This document shows positions 1 to 8,120 of a DNA stretch of 64,000 nucleotides, piece after piece. Position numbers and translations under genes: made by a program. The first letter of the stretch is position 1. Every line of letters begins with the position of its first letter. Source of the DNA: Paracoccus onubensis (GTDB taxonomy: Bacteria; Pseudomonadota; Alphaproteobacteria; Rhodobacterales; Rhodobacteraceae); the NCBI RefSeq assembly GCF_003591515.1, contig NZ_QZCG01000006.1, positions 218,914 through 282,913 of the forward strand, in the 5' to 3' direction. The notes under the pieces were generated by a model. That model was not told where the DNA came from, did no database searches, and was given only the letters and a program-made list of their open reading frames with translations.

Positions 1-10
1 GCAGATGCGC

Positions 11-1837
11 CTAGAACGACGCACGCAGCCCCGCATAGACAGAGCGATCAGGAGTGCCATAGCTGTCAACCAGTTGATATTGCTTGTCGAAGATATTCTC
101 GATGCGCAGATAGGCTTGGGCGTTTTCGGTCAGGGGATGGCTGAACAGCAGATCGAGCGTGGCGAAATCCTCCAGCTCTCCCGGCCGATCGGCCAGATAT
201 CGCAGCGAGATACCTGCCGTGGTCCCGCTTGTGAATTCCGTCTCGAAGCCAAGGTGAAGACTATGCGCGGGAACATCCGCCCAGTTCGCGATTACATTGC
301 TGTCCGTGTAGGTATAGGATGCCGTCAGGGCACGGCCCGTACCAATGGCGAAGCGGCCATCGAGTTCCACCCCCTTGCGGCGGGCCTTCCCATCGACCTG
401 CGCGTAGCATCCCGGCCAGCCTGTCTCGACCGCGCTCTTGCAGGACACCGACTCCGTATCAAAGCCGATCAGGTTCTCTGCTTCGGTGTAGAACGCGGTG
501 GCACGCAGATAATTCTCATCTCCCCAACGCTTTTCGACACCGAGTTCAGCGGTCACGCTTTCCTCGCGTTCCATATCAGGGTTGCCGTAGGAATCGTATA
601 GCTCGTACAGCGATGGCGCCCGGAAACCATTGCCGACCGCAGCGCGGAACAGCAAATCCTCGCTGGCGCGATAAACCGCGGTCAGGCGGCCCGAGGTATA
701 GCCGCCAAAACGCGAATGCTCATCGCGGCGCAGCGAGGCGTTGACGTCAAGCCGAGGACTCACCGGCACCGCAATTTCAGCGAAAGCGCCCGACATGCGG
801 GAATCGCCGTTGCCTTCGGATTTTTCCTTCTCGGTATCCGCGCCGATGATCAGGCGCGTGCCCGCGCCGCCCAGATCCATTGCGCCCTGCCAGGACAATT
901 TGGTGCGGGTGCCGACAAAAGGATCACCATGATCATTCGTCCAACTCATGCGGTCGATATGATAGCGGGTCAGGGCGACATCATGCTGAACCTCGCCAGT
1001 CGAGAAATGCGCGAAGGCACGCAGCCCATAGGATTCGCGTTCGTTATATTCATCGCCCGGTGTGCCCGTGATATCACCGCCGAATTCGTCGAAATCGCCC
1101 TCGCTTTTTTCCCAGAAACCGTTGAGGCCGATAATGGCCCCGTTCTGCAATTCCTGCGCCGCATAGAAGTTCAGGCGAGTGGCGTCGTAACCGTCACGCT
1201 CGAAATTGCCGTCATTCTCGTCCTTGGCGGAAAATCCGTCGCTGTGGATCCGACTGGCCGAGAACGCCAGATCCGTTCCACCCTGCCGCAACGTGACGCC
1301 GTAACTGGCCAATAGCGTATTGAAGCTGCCTGCCTCGATCCCGAAACGATGGTGAATCCCGTCCTGTTCCGGGCGCAGGGACTGCATAGAAAGCACACCT
1401 CCCACGGCGCGCGAGCCATAAAGCGAGGATTGGGTTCCGCGCAAAAGCTCAACCCGGGACAGATTCGCGCCAAACATGCCGCCGATATCGAAAGCGGGCT
1501 GCCCCGCCGCCGGATCCGAGACATCGATTCCGTCAATGATCACAGGCACATATTGCGCAGGCGCGCCGCGCACCTGCAATGCGCCGGTCGTCCCCAGCGG
1601 ACCGGACTGAGTCATGGTGACTCCCGGCAACCGGCTGATGCTTTGCGCGATGGGTTGCCCGGTCCGGTTCGCGAGACTGTCTTCGTCAAGCACCGAAACC
1701 GAACTGCCCGAACGGCTGAGTTCGGTAGCCTCGCTGCCAGCGGTCAGGGTAATCTCGGACAGAAGCACAGGCTCCTGCGCATTCGAGGAAACTGCCGTAA
1801 GTGCTGTGGTTACAGTCAGAATTGCGATAATTCTCAT
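11..1837 (-). CDS. btuB: TonB-dependent vitamin B12 outer-membrane receptor
   Basis: This is a 608-residue outer-membrane TonB-dependent receptor, close to the usual BtuB length. It starts with a signal peptide (MRIIAILTVTTALTAVSSNA, then QEP). A plug domain follows with the typical RLPGVTMTQSG and VELLRGTQSSLYGS stretches (roughly residues 70-150). The C-terminal beta-barrel ends in an aromatic residue (LRASF). The start is the ATG at 1837, because the signal peptide begins there and an AGGAAA ribosome site lies 7 nt upstream; longer in-frame extensions would run into the riboswitch. The cobalamin riboswitch upstream makes corrinoid uptake the likely role (inference from context). It is probably energised by TonB-ExbBD encoded elsewhere. 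Confidence 0.93.
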   Translation of the reverse strand: MRIIAILTVTTALTAVSSNAQEPVLLSEITLTAGSEATELSRSGSSVSVLDEDSLANRTGQPIAQSISRLPGVTMTQSGPLGTTGALQVRGAPAQYVPVIIDGIDVSDPAAGQPAFDIGGMFGANLSRVELLRGTQSSLYGSRAVGGVLSMQSLRPEQDGIHHRFGIEAGSFNTLLASYGVTLRQGGTDLAFSASRIHSDGFSAKDENDGNFERDGYDATRLNFYAAQELQNGAIIGLNGFWEKSEGDFDEFGGDITGTPGDEYNERESYGLRAFAHFSTGEVQHDVALTRYHIDRMSWTNDHGDPFVGTRTKLSWQGAMDLGGAGTRLIIGADTEKEKSEGNGDSRMSGAFAEIAVPVSPRLDVNASLRRDEHSRFGGYTSGRLTAVYRASEDLLFRAAVGNGFRAPSLYELYDSYGNPDMEREESVTAELGVEKRWGDENYLRATAFYTEAENLIGFDTESVSCKSAVETGWPGCYAQVDGKARRKGVELDGRFAIGTGRALTASYTYTDSNVIANWADVPAHSLHLGFETEFTSGTTAGISLRYLADRPGELEDFATLDLLFSHPLTENAQAYLRIENIFDKQYQLVDSYGTPDRSVYAGLRASF

Positions 1838-1967
1838 CTGTCGATTTCCTGTCGGCCGCCCGGTGGCGGGCTGGATACATTTTGCCCGGACAGACCGGCT
1901 GCCGGTCACGAGTATCACCACGACGGAAAAACCGTATCGCGCATGCCCCTCGCATGCACTCAGGGTG

Positions 1968-2152
1968 ATCGCTTTGGCAGGTCTCCTGACTTTGCGGGTC
2001 TTCGCTTGGCCGGGCCTTCCCATCCGCGACAAGGCAGACAGTGGCATCCTCCGGCTTCGCTCGCCGCTCACAGTTGCGGGGGCAGTCGCGGGTTTGCACC
2101 GCGTTCCCTTTTCACCGGGCATGACGCCCGGAACCGAAGCAAGATGCAGTTA
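1968..2152 (-). promoter_or_regulatory. Cobalamin (AdoCbl) riboswitch
   Basis: Read on the minus strand, the leader of btuB contains the hallmark conserved blocks of the B12 riboswitch. They are GGTGAAAAGGGAACGCGGTG, then CAAACCCGCGACTGCCCCCG followed by CAACTGTGAG, then GCCACTG, and finally the B12 box AGTCAGGAGACCTGCC at 1976-1991. Order and spacing match the family. It lies about 130 nt upstream of the btuB start, so repression of btuB by adenosylcobalamin is expected. The exact ends are approximate. Confidence 0.95.
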
Positions 2153-2206
2153 ATCCAACATGAACGATTAAGCAAGCAAAGACGCGGGCGCTGGCGCGGC
2201 CATGAA

Positions 2207-2237
2207 TGAAAACAGCCCGCAGGCAAAGCCAGCGGGC
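2207..2237 (-). terminator. Rho-independent terminator of the ect operon
   Basis: Just downstream of the ask stop codon, the minus strand reads GCCCGC, an 11-nt loop, GCGGGC, then TGTTTTC. The 6-bp GC stem (2215-2220 with 2232-2237) followed by a short T-run fits an intrinsic terminator. It separates the ectoine operon from the btuB leader. Confidence 0.6.
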
Positions 2238-2266
2238 CGGAATCCTCACTCACGGGCAATGCCGTT

Positions 2267-3691
2267 TTACGCTGCCTTCAACAGCCCCTGCGGCTCCTGT
2301 TCGACCAGCGCATGATGCAAAGCCCGGATCGCAGGCTTCATGACGTCGCGTTCCACGATGAACTGAACATCGACCGGACGCGGCCCCTGTGTCGCGCCGA
2401 TTGCTTCCAGGCCGTTATCGGCCAATGCGTTCAGGCCACGGCTCAGCACGGCCAAGCCATTCAGATCGCGCCCGATCGCTGCCACCATCGAGATCGCCCG
2501 CGATGTCACCAGCGCCGAGGGATAACGCTGCTCCAGATCCTTTTCGACCCTGCGCAGAACCTTGAGCGACGTGTCGACGTAATGCGTGACCGTGTTGGCA
2601 TTGGATACTTTGGAGACGATCCTCACATTATGCCGGGTCAGGATTTCCAGCACCGTGGCGTCATATCCTTTCGCACCGACCATGTCCTGCTCGAACAGTT
2701 CGAGCGCGAAAAGATCAAGCCCGGTCACGATCTCGACCCGCGCTTCATCCGTGGGCTGGTCGTCGATCAGGGTGCCGGGATCCTCCGGCTCGAACGCGTT
2801 GGTGACCCGCAGCGGTACGCCTGACTGACGCAGGGTCTTGGCTGCCTTGGGATGGATGGCCTCCATCCCCATATTGGAAAGCTGGTCCGCAACATCGTAA
2901 TTCGTCCGCCCCAGTTTGCGCACGGCCTTCTGCCCGACAAGGTTCGGATCGGCGGAGGACAGGTGGAATTCCTTGTGAATGATCGCCTCGCGCGCGCCGG
3001 TAAGTGCCGCCAGCCGCGAAAAGGTCACTTCCGAATAACCGCGGTCGAATTCGCGCATCAGACCTTCGCTGCATTGCGCATAGCCAGTGACGATGGGCAT
3101 TTCATTCGCGGGATCGACACCATCCATCGCGCCCCCGATACGCTGGTCAAGACTGACATCGCCGTCGTCCTGCCAGCCCGACAGATCGACAAAGCGGGCG
3201 TTCACCCCGGCTCGCTGCAACATCAGCGTAGTGACAAAGGCGGAATGCGCCTCGCCCAGCCCCGACAGAAGTTCGCGGGTCTGCATCATATGCTCGGACA
3301 GCCGGAAATGACCGTATGAACACAGGCGCTGCAGATCGATCAGGCAGTTGCGGGCACCAAGGATGCGGTCGCGGACGAATGCATCCGCACGCTCGATATC
3401 AGCGGGATGGTCCAGAACGGCCTGATGCGCCCGGGTCATGGCTTCGGCCACGCGATCAAGCGCCTCATGCCAGCCATGATCGGAATCCGAGCTGGCAAAG
3501 GCCGCGTAAACCCCGGCCTTACCGGATTTCTTGTGTTCCAGCAGCAGGTTGGTGATTCCGCCGAAGGCCGAGACGACAAAGATACGTCCGTAAAGTTCGG
3601 CCCCCTTGCGATCTCCGATGATCAGCGTGTCGCGCAATTCATGGATGCGCGACATCGATGTGCCGCCGATTTTCTCGACAGTATGGGTCAT
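2267..3691 (-). CDS. ask: Ectoine-operon aspartate kinase (Ask_Ect)
   Basis: This 474-residue aspartokinase phosphorylates L-aspartate to feed aspartate-semialdehyde into ectoine synthesis. The N-terminus has the kinase signature VEKIGGTSMS, and there are two ACT-like regulatory segments in the C-terminal third (around VRIVSKVSNANTVTHYVD and ISMVAAIGRDLNG). The long divergent kinase domain and the position as last gene of ectABC-ask mark the specialised Ask_Ect family, whose members are known to be less sensitive to feedback inhibition. It starts 3 nt after the ectC stop codon, so it is co-transcribed. The terminator at 2207-2237 follows it. Confidence 0.93.
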   Translation of the reverse strand: MTHTVEKIGGTSMSRIHELRDTLIIGDRKGAELYGRIFVVSAFGGITNLLLEHKKSGKAGVYAAFASSDSDHGWHEALDRVAEAMTRAHQAVLDHPADIERADAFVRDRILGARNCLIDLQRLCSYGHFRLSEHMMQTRELLSGLGEAHSAFVTTLMLQRAGVNARFVDLSGWQDDGDVSLDQRIGGAMDGVDPANEMPIVTGYAQCSEGLMREFDRGYSEVTFSRLAALTGAREAIIHKEFHLSSADPNLVGQKAVRKLGRTNYDVADQLSNMGMEAIHPKAAKTLRQSGVPLRVTNAFEPEDPGTLIDDQPTDEARVEIVTGLDLFALELFEQDMVGAKGYDATVLEILTRHNVRIVSKVSNANTVTHYVDTSLKVLRRVEKDLEQRYPSALVTSRAISMVAAIGRDLNGLAVLSRGLNALADNGLEAIGATQGPRPVDVQFIVERDVMKPAIRALHHALVEQEPQGLLKAA

Positions 3692-3693
3692 AT

Positions 3694-4089
3694 TCAGTCC
3701 GTCAGTTCTTCCGCCGGAGCATAAGAGCCGTCTTCACGGTGCACTTCCTTGCCCGTCACGGGCGGGTTGAAGCAGCAAGCCATGACCAGTTCTTCCTCGG
3801 CCCGCACGGTGTGCTTGTCATTCAGATTCAGCGCATACATGACGCCCGGCTTGATCTCATGTGTCTCGCCGGTGCCCAGATCGGTGATCGAGCCTTTGCC
3901 CGACATGCAATAGACGCTTTCGAAATGGTGCTTGTAATGAAATGTATGCTCGGAGCCGGCTTCCAGTGTGGTGATATGGAACGAGAATCCCATCCCGTCA
4001 TCGGCCAGCAGCATCCGGACAGAATTCCACCGGGCATCCGAAACCGAAGAATCGGTATCTTTCAGTTTGTTGAAATCACGCACGATCAT
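3694..4089 (-). CDS. ectC: L-ectoine synthase
   Basis: This 131-residue single-domain cupin performs the last step of ectoine synthesis, cyclising N-gamma-acetyl-diaminobutyrate. It begins MIVRDFNKL, typical of EctC, and carries the cupin core EHTFHYKHHFESVYCMSGKG with metal-binding and substrate residues around positions 48-66. A second motif (LNLNDKHTVRAEEELVMACCFNPP) follows. Length matches the family. It sits between ectB (5 nt away) and ask (4 nt away) in one operon and is a cytoplasmic enzyme. Confidence 0.97.
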   Translation of the reverse strand: MIVRDFNKLKDTDSSVSDARWNSVRMLLADDGMGFSFHITTLEAGSEHTFHYKHHFESVYCMSGKGSITDLGTGETHEIKPGVMYALNLNDKHTVRAEEELVMACCFNPPVTGKEVHREDGSYAPAEELTD

Positions 4090-4094
4090 CTTTG

Positions 4095-5387
4095 TTACTC
4101 CGCAGCTATCTTGGTTGTGGCAAGGACTTCCTCTGCCGATTCCAGCAGGATATCAAATCCCTTGTTGAAAATCTCGACCGAGGTTGTCAGCGGGGCAAGC
4201 ACTTTGACGACCTGCCCGTCACTGCCAGAGGTTTCGATGATCAGGCCCTTTTCATACGCACGGCCACAGATTTCATCGGCCAGTTCGCCGGTGCCCACAT
4301 CAACGCCGCGCATCAGGCCGCGCCCTTTCAGAAAAGCGCCGGGAACCAGATCGGTCAGTTCGGTCAGACGCGTCTCGATCAGCACTGCCTTTTCGGCCAG
4401 TTCCGTTTCGAATGCCTTGTCCGCCCAGAATTTCTCGATGGCGACACGGGCTGTCACGAAGGCATGGGTATTGCCCCGGAATGTGCCATTATGCTCGGCA
4501 GGGCCGAACACGTCATATTCCGGACGCACCAGCACCAGCGCAAGCGGCAGACCGAAGCCCGAGACGGATTTCGCCATGGTGACGATATCCGGCATGACGC
4601 CCATCTTCTCGAACGAGAAGAAGGTGCCGCTGCGGCCGCAGCCTGCCTGAATATCGTCGATGATCAGCAATGCTCCGTGCTTTTTCGCGATATCGGCAAT
4701 CTTGCCGACAAATTCGCCCGAGGCGGCGTTCAGCCCGCCCTCGCCCTGTATGGTCTCAAGCATGATCGCGGCAGGCGCGTCGATCCCGCCAGAGGCATCG
4801 GACAGCATCTGGTCCAGCAACGCGGCAGCATCCACATCCTTGGCATAGCCGTCATAGGGCATACGGGTGACGCCCTGCTTGTCCATGCCCGCGCCGCCTC
4901 GATGATAGCCGTTCCCGGTCGCCGCCAGGGCGCCCATCGTGACGCCATGGAAACCATTGGTGAAGGCAATGATATTCGTGCGTCCGGTGACCTTGCGAGC
5001 AATTTTCATCGCCGCCTCGACGGCATTCGCGCCGGTCGGACCGGTGAACATCACACGGTGGTCCATGTCACGGGGATTCAGGATATGATGCTCGAACGCC
5101 TTCAGAAAGCCGGCCTTGGCATCGGTATGCAGATCCAGCCCATGGGCCAGCCCGTCCGAGGTGATATGCCGAACAAGCGCATCCTTCATATCGGCATCGT
5201 TATGGCCGTAATTCAGCGATGAGCAGCCAGCCAGAAAATCGATATGATCCACACCGTCCTGATCGGTCAGGATCGAACCGCTCGCGGATGTGAATACCGC
5301 CGGAATGCTTCGGCAATATGAGCGCGCTTCGCTTTCGCGGCGCGTGAAAATTTCCGAGTCATGCTTCGTAATCATGTTGTCAGACAT
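4095..5387 (-). CDS. ectB: Diaminobutyrate-2-oxoglutarate transaminase
   Basis: This 430-residue class III PLP aminotransferase converts aspartate-semialdehyde to L-2,4-diaminobutyrate, the first ectoine-specific step. GPTGANAVEAAMKIARKVTG is the PLP phosphate-binding stretch, LLIIDDIQAGCGRSG holds the aspartate that contacts the PLP ring nitrogen, and TMAKSVSGFGLP carries the Schiff-base lysine. The start is the ATG at 5387, preceded by AAAGGAC with 6-nt spacing; an upstream in-frame ATG at 5441 has no such site. It is followed by ectC after 5 nt. Confidence 0.96.
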   Translation of the reverse strand: MSDNMITKHDSEIFTRRESEARSYCRSIPAVFTSASGSILTDQDGVDHIDFLAGCSSLNYGHNDADMKDALVRHITSDGLAHGLDLHTDAKAGFLKAFEHHILNPRDMDHRVMFTGPTGANAVEAAMKIARKVTGRTNIIAFTNGFHGVTMGALAATGNGYHRGGAGMDKQGVTRMPYDGYAKDVDAAALLDQMLSDASGGIDAPAAIMLETIQGEGGLNAASGEFVGKIADIAKKHGALLIIDDIQAGCGRSGTFFSFEKMGVMPDIVTMAKSVSGFGLPLALVLVRPEYDVFGPAEHNGTFRGNTHAFVTARVAIEKFWADKAFETELAEKAVLIETRLTELTDLVPGAFLKGRGLMRGVDVGTGELADEICGRAYEKGLIIETSGSDGQVVKVLAPLTTSVEIFNKGFDILLESAEEVLATTKIAAE

Positions 5388-5444
5388 TGAAAGTCCTTTC
5401 GCACGTCGTGCGTTCTGATGAATTCCTGGGATGCAAGGCACGTC

Positions 5445-5993
5445 TCAGGCGGCGTCGGAGGTTTCCGCCTCATCCGCGGCCGGAAGAGTAATCGTCACCA
5501 TATGTTCGGTCGCGTGCTGGCCATCGAAATGGGTGTCGCGCTTGTAATGCGCCTTGTCGGAAATCTCTCCGCCGACCTCGCGGGCAAAGCTGCGGAACAG
5601 CGCCCAGGATGCCTCGTTATCCTTGGTGATCGTGGTATTCAGCCGGTCGGCTTCCGCGCAAGCATCGCGGCCGATCAGATGTTCAAGCATCCTGCGGCCA
5701 AGCCCAAGACCCCGCGCACGCGGGCTGACAGCCACCTGCCAGACGAAAAGCGCATCCTCGTTCGGGATCATGTGGCCCGAGATCCAGCCGACGATATCGC
5801 CACCCATCTCGGCCAATACGCAGGTGTCGCTGAAATGTTCGGCCTGCACGAGATTGCAATACATCGAGTTCTCATCCAGCGGCGTACATTCCCGCACCAG
5901 TTCCCAGATGGCCGAGCCGTCGGTACTGCGGGGTTTGCGCAGGACAAGTGTCCGCATGCGTTGCTTTTCGATCTCGTTCACGTCCTTGGGCAT
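5445..5993 (-). CDS. ectA: L-2,4-diaminobutyric acid acetyltransferase
   Basis: EctA (182 residues) is a GNAT-fold enzyme that acetylates L-2,4-diaminobutyrate at the gamma nitrogen. The acetyl-CoA loop is visible as SPRARGLGLGRRMLEHL (around residues 90-106), and the EctA-typical CTPLDENSMYCNL and NTTITKDNEASWALF stretches are present. It is the first gene of ectABC-ask. GAGG lies about 8 nt before the ATG, and the AT-rich intergenic region upstream is shared with the divergent MarR regulator gene. Confidence 0.96.
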   Translation of the reverse strand: MPKDVNEIEKQRMRTLVLRKPRSTDGSAIWELVRECTPLDENSMYCNLVQAEHFSDTCVLAEMGGDIVGWISGHMIPNEDALFVWQVAVSPRARGLGLGRRMLEHLIGRDACAEADRLNTTITKDNEASWALFRSFAREVGGEISDKAHYKRDTHFDGQHATEHMVTITLPAADEAETSDAA

Positions 5994-6023
5994 TAATCAG
6001 GCCTCTGAATTGCTTCGTGATAC

Positions 6024-6052
6024 TAATTAATAAAAACACGCTTTGGTTGCAA
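6024..6052 (-). promoter_or_regulatory. Putative ectABC-ask promoter
   Basis: In the AT-rich 5994-6215 interval the minus strand carries TTGCAA (6047-6052), a 17-nt spacer and TAATTA (6024-6029), about 30 nt before the ectA start. Spacing fits a sigma70-type promoter. The whole interval is far richer in A/T than its surroundings and is the obvious place for EctR operators; I did not see a clear repeat that I would call the operator. Confidence 0.42.
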
Positions 6053-6215
6053 CCTTATCGGCACATTTTGGCCATTTTCAGTTAATTTACTGTATTTTTA
6101 TGAATTTTTTTATATATCACCTCGATGCGATGTCAGAAAGTCATTAGTCAAGCGAAATATTTTACACGACGCTTACAGATTGAACCGGTTCGATCTTTCA
6201 TGTGATGATGCGCCT

Positions 6216-6722
6216 ATGGACGGTTCCGATGACAAACGACTTGACGATACCCTGATCGCTTTACGGCGTATTCTGCGGGCGACCGAGCTGTACGAGCGGG
6301 AACTGGCGCAGGCGGCGGGCCTGACGCCTGCCAAGTTGCGCGTGCTGCAAATCCTGTCGGGACGCAAGGAAGGCAACGCCACGCCGACCGCCATGGCCAA
6401 CCAGATGGGAGTCCGTCAGGCGACCGTCACCGCGCTTGTCGATCAGCTTGAAAACCGTGGAATGGTCCGCCGCGAACGTTCCAGCACGGACAGGCGACAG
6501 ACCCATGTCGTTATCGCCCCCGCCGGGGTCGAGGCTTTGCGCAGCGCTCCCAGCGCGCTGCAGCAGCATTTCGTTGCCAATTACCAGAAACTGGAAGCCT
6601 GGGAGCAGCAGATGATCCTGTCCGTGCTGAACAGGGTTGCCTTGATGCTGAACGCTGCCGATATCGAGGCCGCGCCGGTCCTGACGATCGGCGATATCCG
6701 TCAGGATCGCGGTCGCGGCTGA
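6216..6722 (+). CDS. ectR: MarR-family regulator of the ectoine genes
   Basis: A winged-helix MarR-type protein (168 residues from the ATG at 6216; a TTG at 6180 would add 12 residues, and neither start has a convincing ribosome site). The wHTH is visible in LTPAKLRVLQILSG, MANQMGVRQATVTALVDQLE and the wing RGMVRRERSSTDRRQ. It is divergent from ectA with a 222-nt shared control region, the arrangement known for EctR in halotolerant methylotrophs and rhodobacters. The ectoine-repressor role is therefore inferred from position. RecO follows 90 nt downstream on the same strand. Confidence 0.85.
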   Translation: MDGSDDKRLDDTLIALRRILRATELYERELAQAAGLTPAKLRVLQILSGRKEGNATPTAMANQMGVRQATVTALVDQLENRGMVRRERSSTDRRQTHVVIAPAGVEALRSAPSALQQHFVANYQKLEAWEQQMILSVLNRVALMLNAADIEAAPVLTIGDIRQDRGRG

Positions 6723-6812
6723 ATTTGGGCAAAAAGGCGCTGTGTAAAGGACGAGGCTTGTGCGAAACGCCGCATCATGCCAGCCTGATGCCCGCATTTG
6801 AGAAAGACGATC

Positions 6813-7541
6813 ATGGAATGGCAGGCTGAAGGCACCGTCATCTCTGCCCGGACACATGGAGAAACCGCGGTCATTCTGGATGTGCTGACCCTGCAACATG
6901 GCCGCCATGTCGGGCTGGTGCCCGGCGGGGCCTCGCGGAAGCGGGCGGCGCTGCTGCAACCCGGATCGCGTCTGGCGTTACACTGGCGGGCGCGACAGGA
7001 GAATCATCTGGGACATTTCGCGGTCGAACCGGTCCGGCAACGCGCGGCGCTTCTGGCGGATCCTCTTGGGCTGGCGGGGTTGAATGCGGTATGCGCGCTG
7101 CTGCGCTTTGTACTGCCCGAGCGCGATCCGCATCCGGCCCTGGTCGCAGCAACCGAAGCGCTGCTGGATGCCATGGATGAGGGCCGCGACTGGGCGGAAG
7201 ATTACCTGTATTGGGAAATGCGCCTGCTTGACGAGATGGGCTTCGGCCTTGATCTGAACACATGCGCCGTGACCGGAACACGGGATGGGCTGGCATATGT
7301 CAGCCCGCGTTCGGGCCGGGCTGTCAGCCGGGAAGGCGCCGGAGAATGGGCAGAGCGGCTATTGCCCTTGCCTGCAATGCTTGGCGGCGCGGGCGACAAT
7401 CGCGGCAATGGGCTTGCCGAAGGATTGGCCATCACAGGGCATTTTCTTGAAGGCCGGCTTGCGGCGGAACTGGTCGGCCATCCGTTACCCGCGGCGCGGG
7501 GGCGGCTGATCCGGCGACTGACGACTGCAGGCCGGGGTTAA
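6813..7541 (+). CDS. recO: DNA repair protein RecO
   Basis: RecO (242 residues) works with RecF and RecR to load RecA on SSB-coated gaps. The N-terminal OB fold starts MEWQAEGTVISARTHGE, the usual alphaproteobacterial RecO opening, with GLVPGGASRKRAALLQPG next. The C-terminal helical half ends GRLIRRLTT. CAVTGTRDGLAYVSPRSGRAVS is the region that is a zinc finger in other RecOs; here only one cysteine remains. The start is the ATG at 6813 rather than the TTG at 6798, because all family members open with this W-x-x-G pattern. Confidence 0.93.
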   Translation: MEWQAEGTVISARTHGETAVILDVLTLQHGRHVGLVPGGASRKRAALLQPGSRLALHWRARQENHLGHFAVEPVRQRAALLADPLGLAGLNAVCALLRFVLPERDPHPALVAATEALLDAMDEGRDWAEDYLYWEMRLLDEMGFGLDLNTCAVTGTRDGLAYVSPRSGRAVSREGAGEWAERLLPLPAMLGGAGDNRGNGLAEGLAITGHFLEGRLAAELVGHPLPAARGRLIRRLTTAGRG

Positions 7542-7606
7542 CGTCGATCAGATTTCCTGCCGCAATCCTTCAGGAGCGGGCAGTCCGCCCAGGCGCAGCG
7601 ACTGCG

Positions 7607-8029
7607 TTACAGCACCCGGTGGCGTACCCGCGCCGAAAGCTCGATCGCGGCGGCATGCAGGCGCACGATGTTAAGCTGATCGCGAATCTCCGCAAGCATG
7701 GCAATTTCGCCTTCGTAAAGACGGCCATTGGCCGCGCCGACATCGCAGGCAAGCGCATAGGCGGTTTCATAAAGTTTCTCGGGCAGTGCCTCGCGGATCA
7801 GACCGAAAAACGCGTCAAGCCCGTCCTCTTCTTCAAACAGAGCCATGACGGTCTGGCTGACGGGGCGGATCCGGTCGTCGTCATAATCCGCGAAAATCGG
7901 TGCATGATCGACCATGCGCTGAATCGCCACAAGTTCGGCAGTGCGCATGTTCTCATCCGAGGCGGAAACGGCGACCATGACGGCAACCAGCGCATCGCAG
8001 GGCGAAAGGGAAGGCAAGTTCGTCGTCAT
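7607..8029 (-). CDS. TerB-like tellurite-resistance-family protein
   Basis: A 140-residue all-helical cytoplasmic protein. The pattern CDALVAVMVAVSASDENMRTAE is the first TerB-like acidic helix pair, and CDVGAANGRLYEGEIAMLAEIRD is the second; the repeated S/N-D/N-G-x-x-x-x-E metal-site pattern is typical of the TerB/DjlA domain. Start chosen for the GGAG 7 nt upstream. It stands alone and diverges from lysS over 91 nt. Despite the family name, a link to tellurite is not implied; stand-alone TerB proteins are mostly uncharacterised. Confidence 0.8.
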   Translation of the reverse strand: MTTNLPSLSPCDALVAVMVAVSASDENMRTAELVAIQRMVDHAPIFADYDDDRIRPVSQTVMALFEEEDGLDAFFGLIREALPEKLYETAYALACDVGAANGRLYEGEIAMLAEIRDQLNIVRLHAAAIELSARVRHRVL

Positions 8030-8120
8030 GTCATGTCTCCGTCAGGGTCGGACACCAGAATATTGACGATTGCGCGGCCTTTCAATAAGGCGGCAAGGTC
8101 CCGTTACAGGAGAAAATGCG

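Noticed and set aside
4092..5222. 376-codon plus-strand open frame over ectB
   Set aside because: It is the antisense shadow of the well-supported ectB gene, without a ribosome site or domain.
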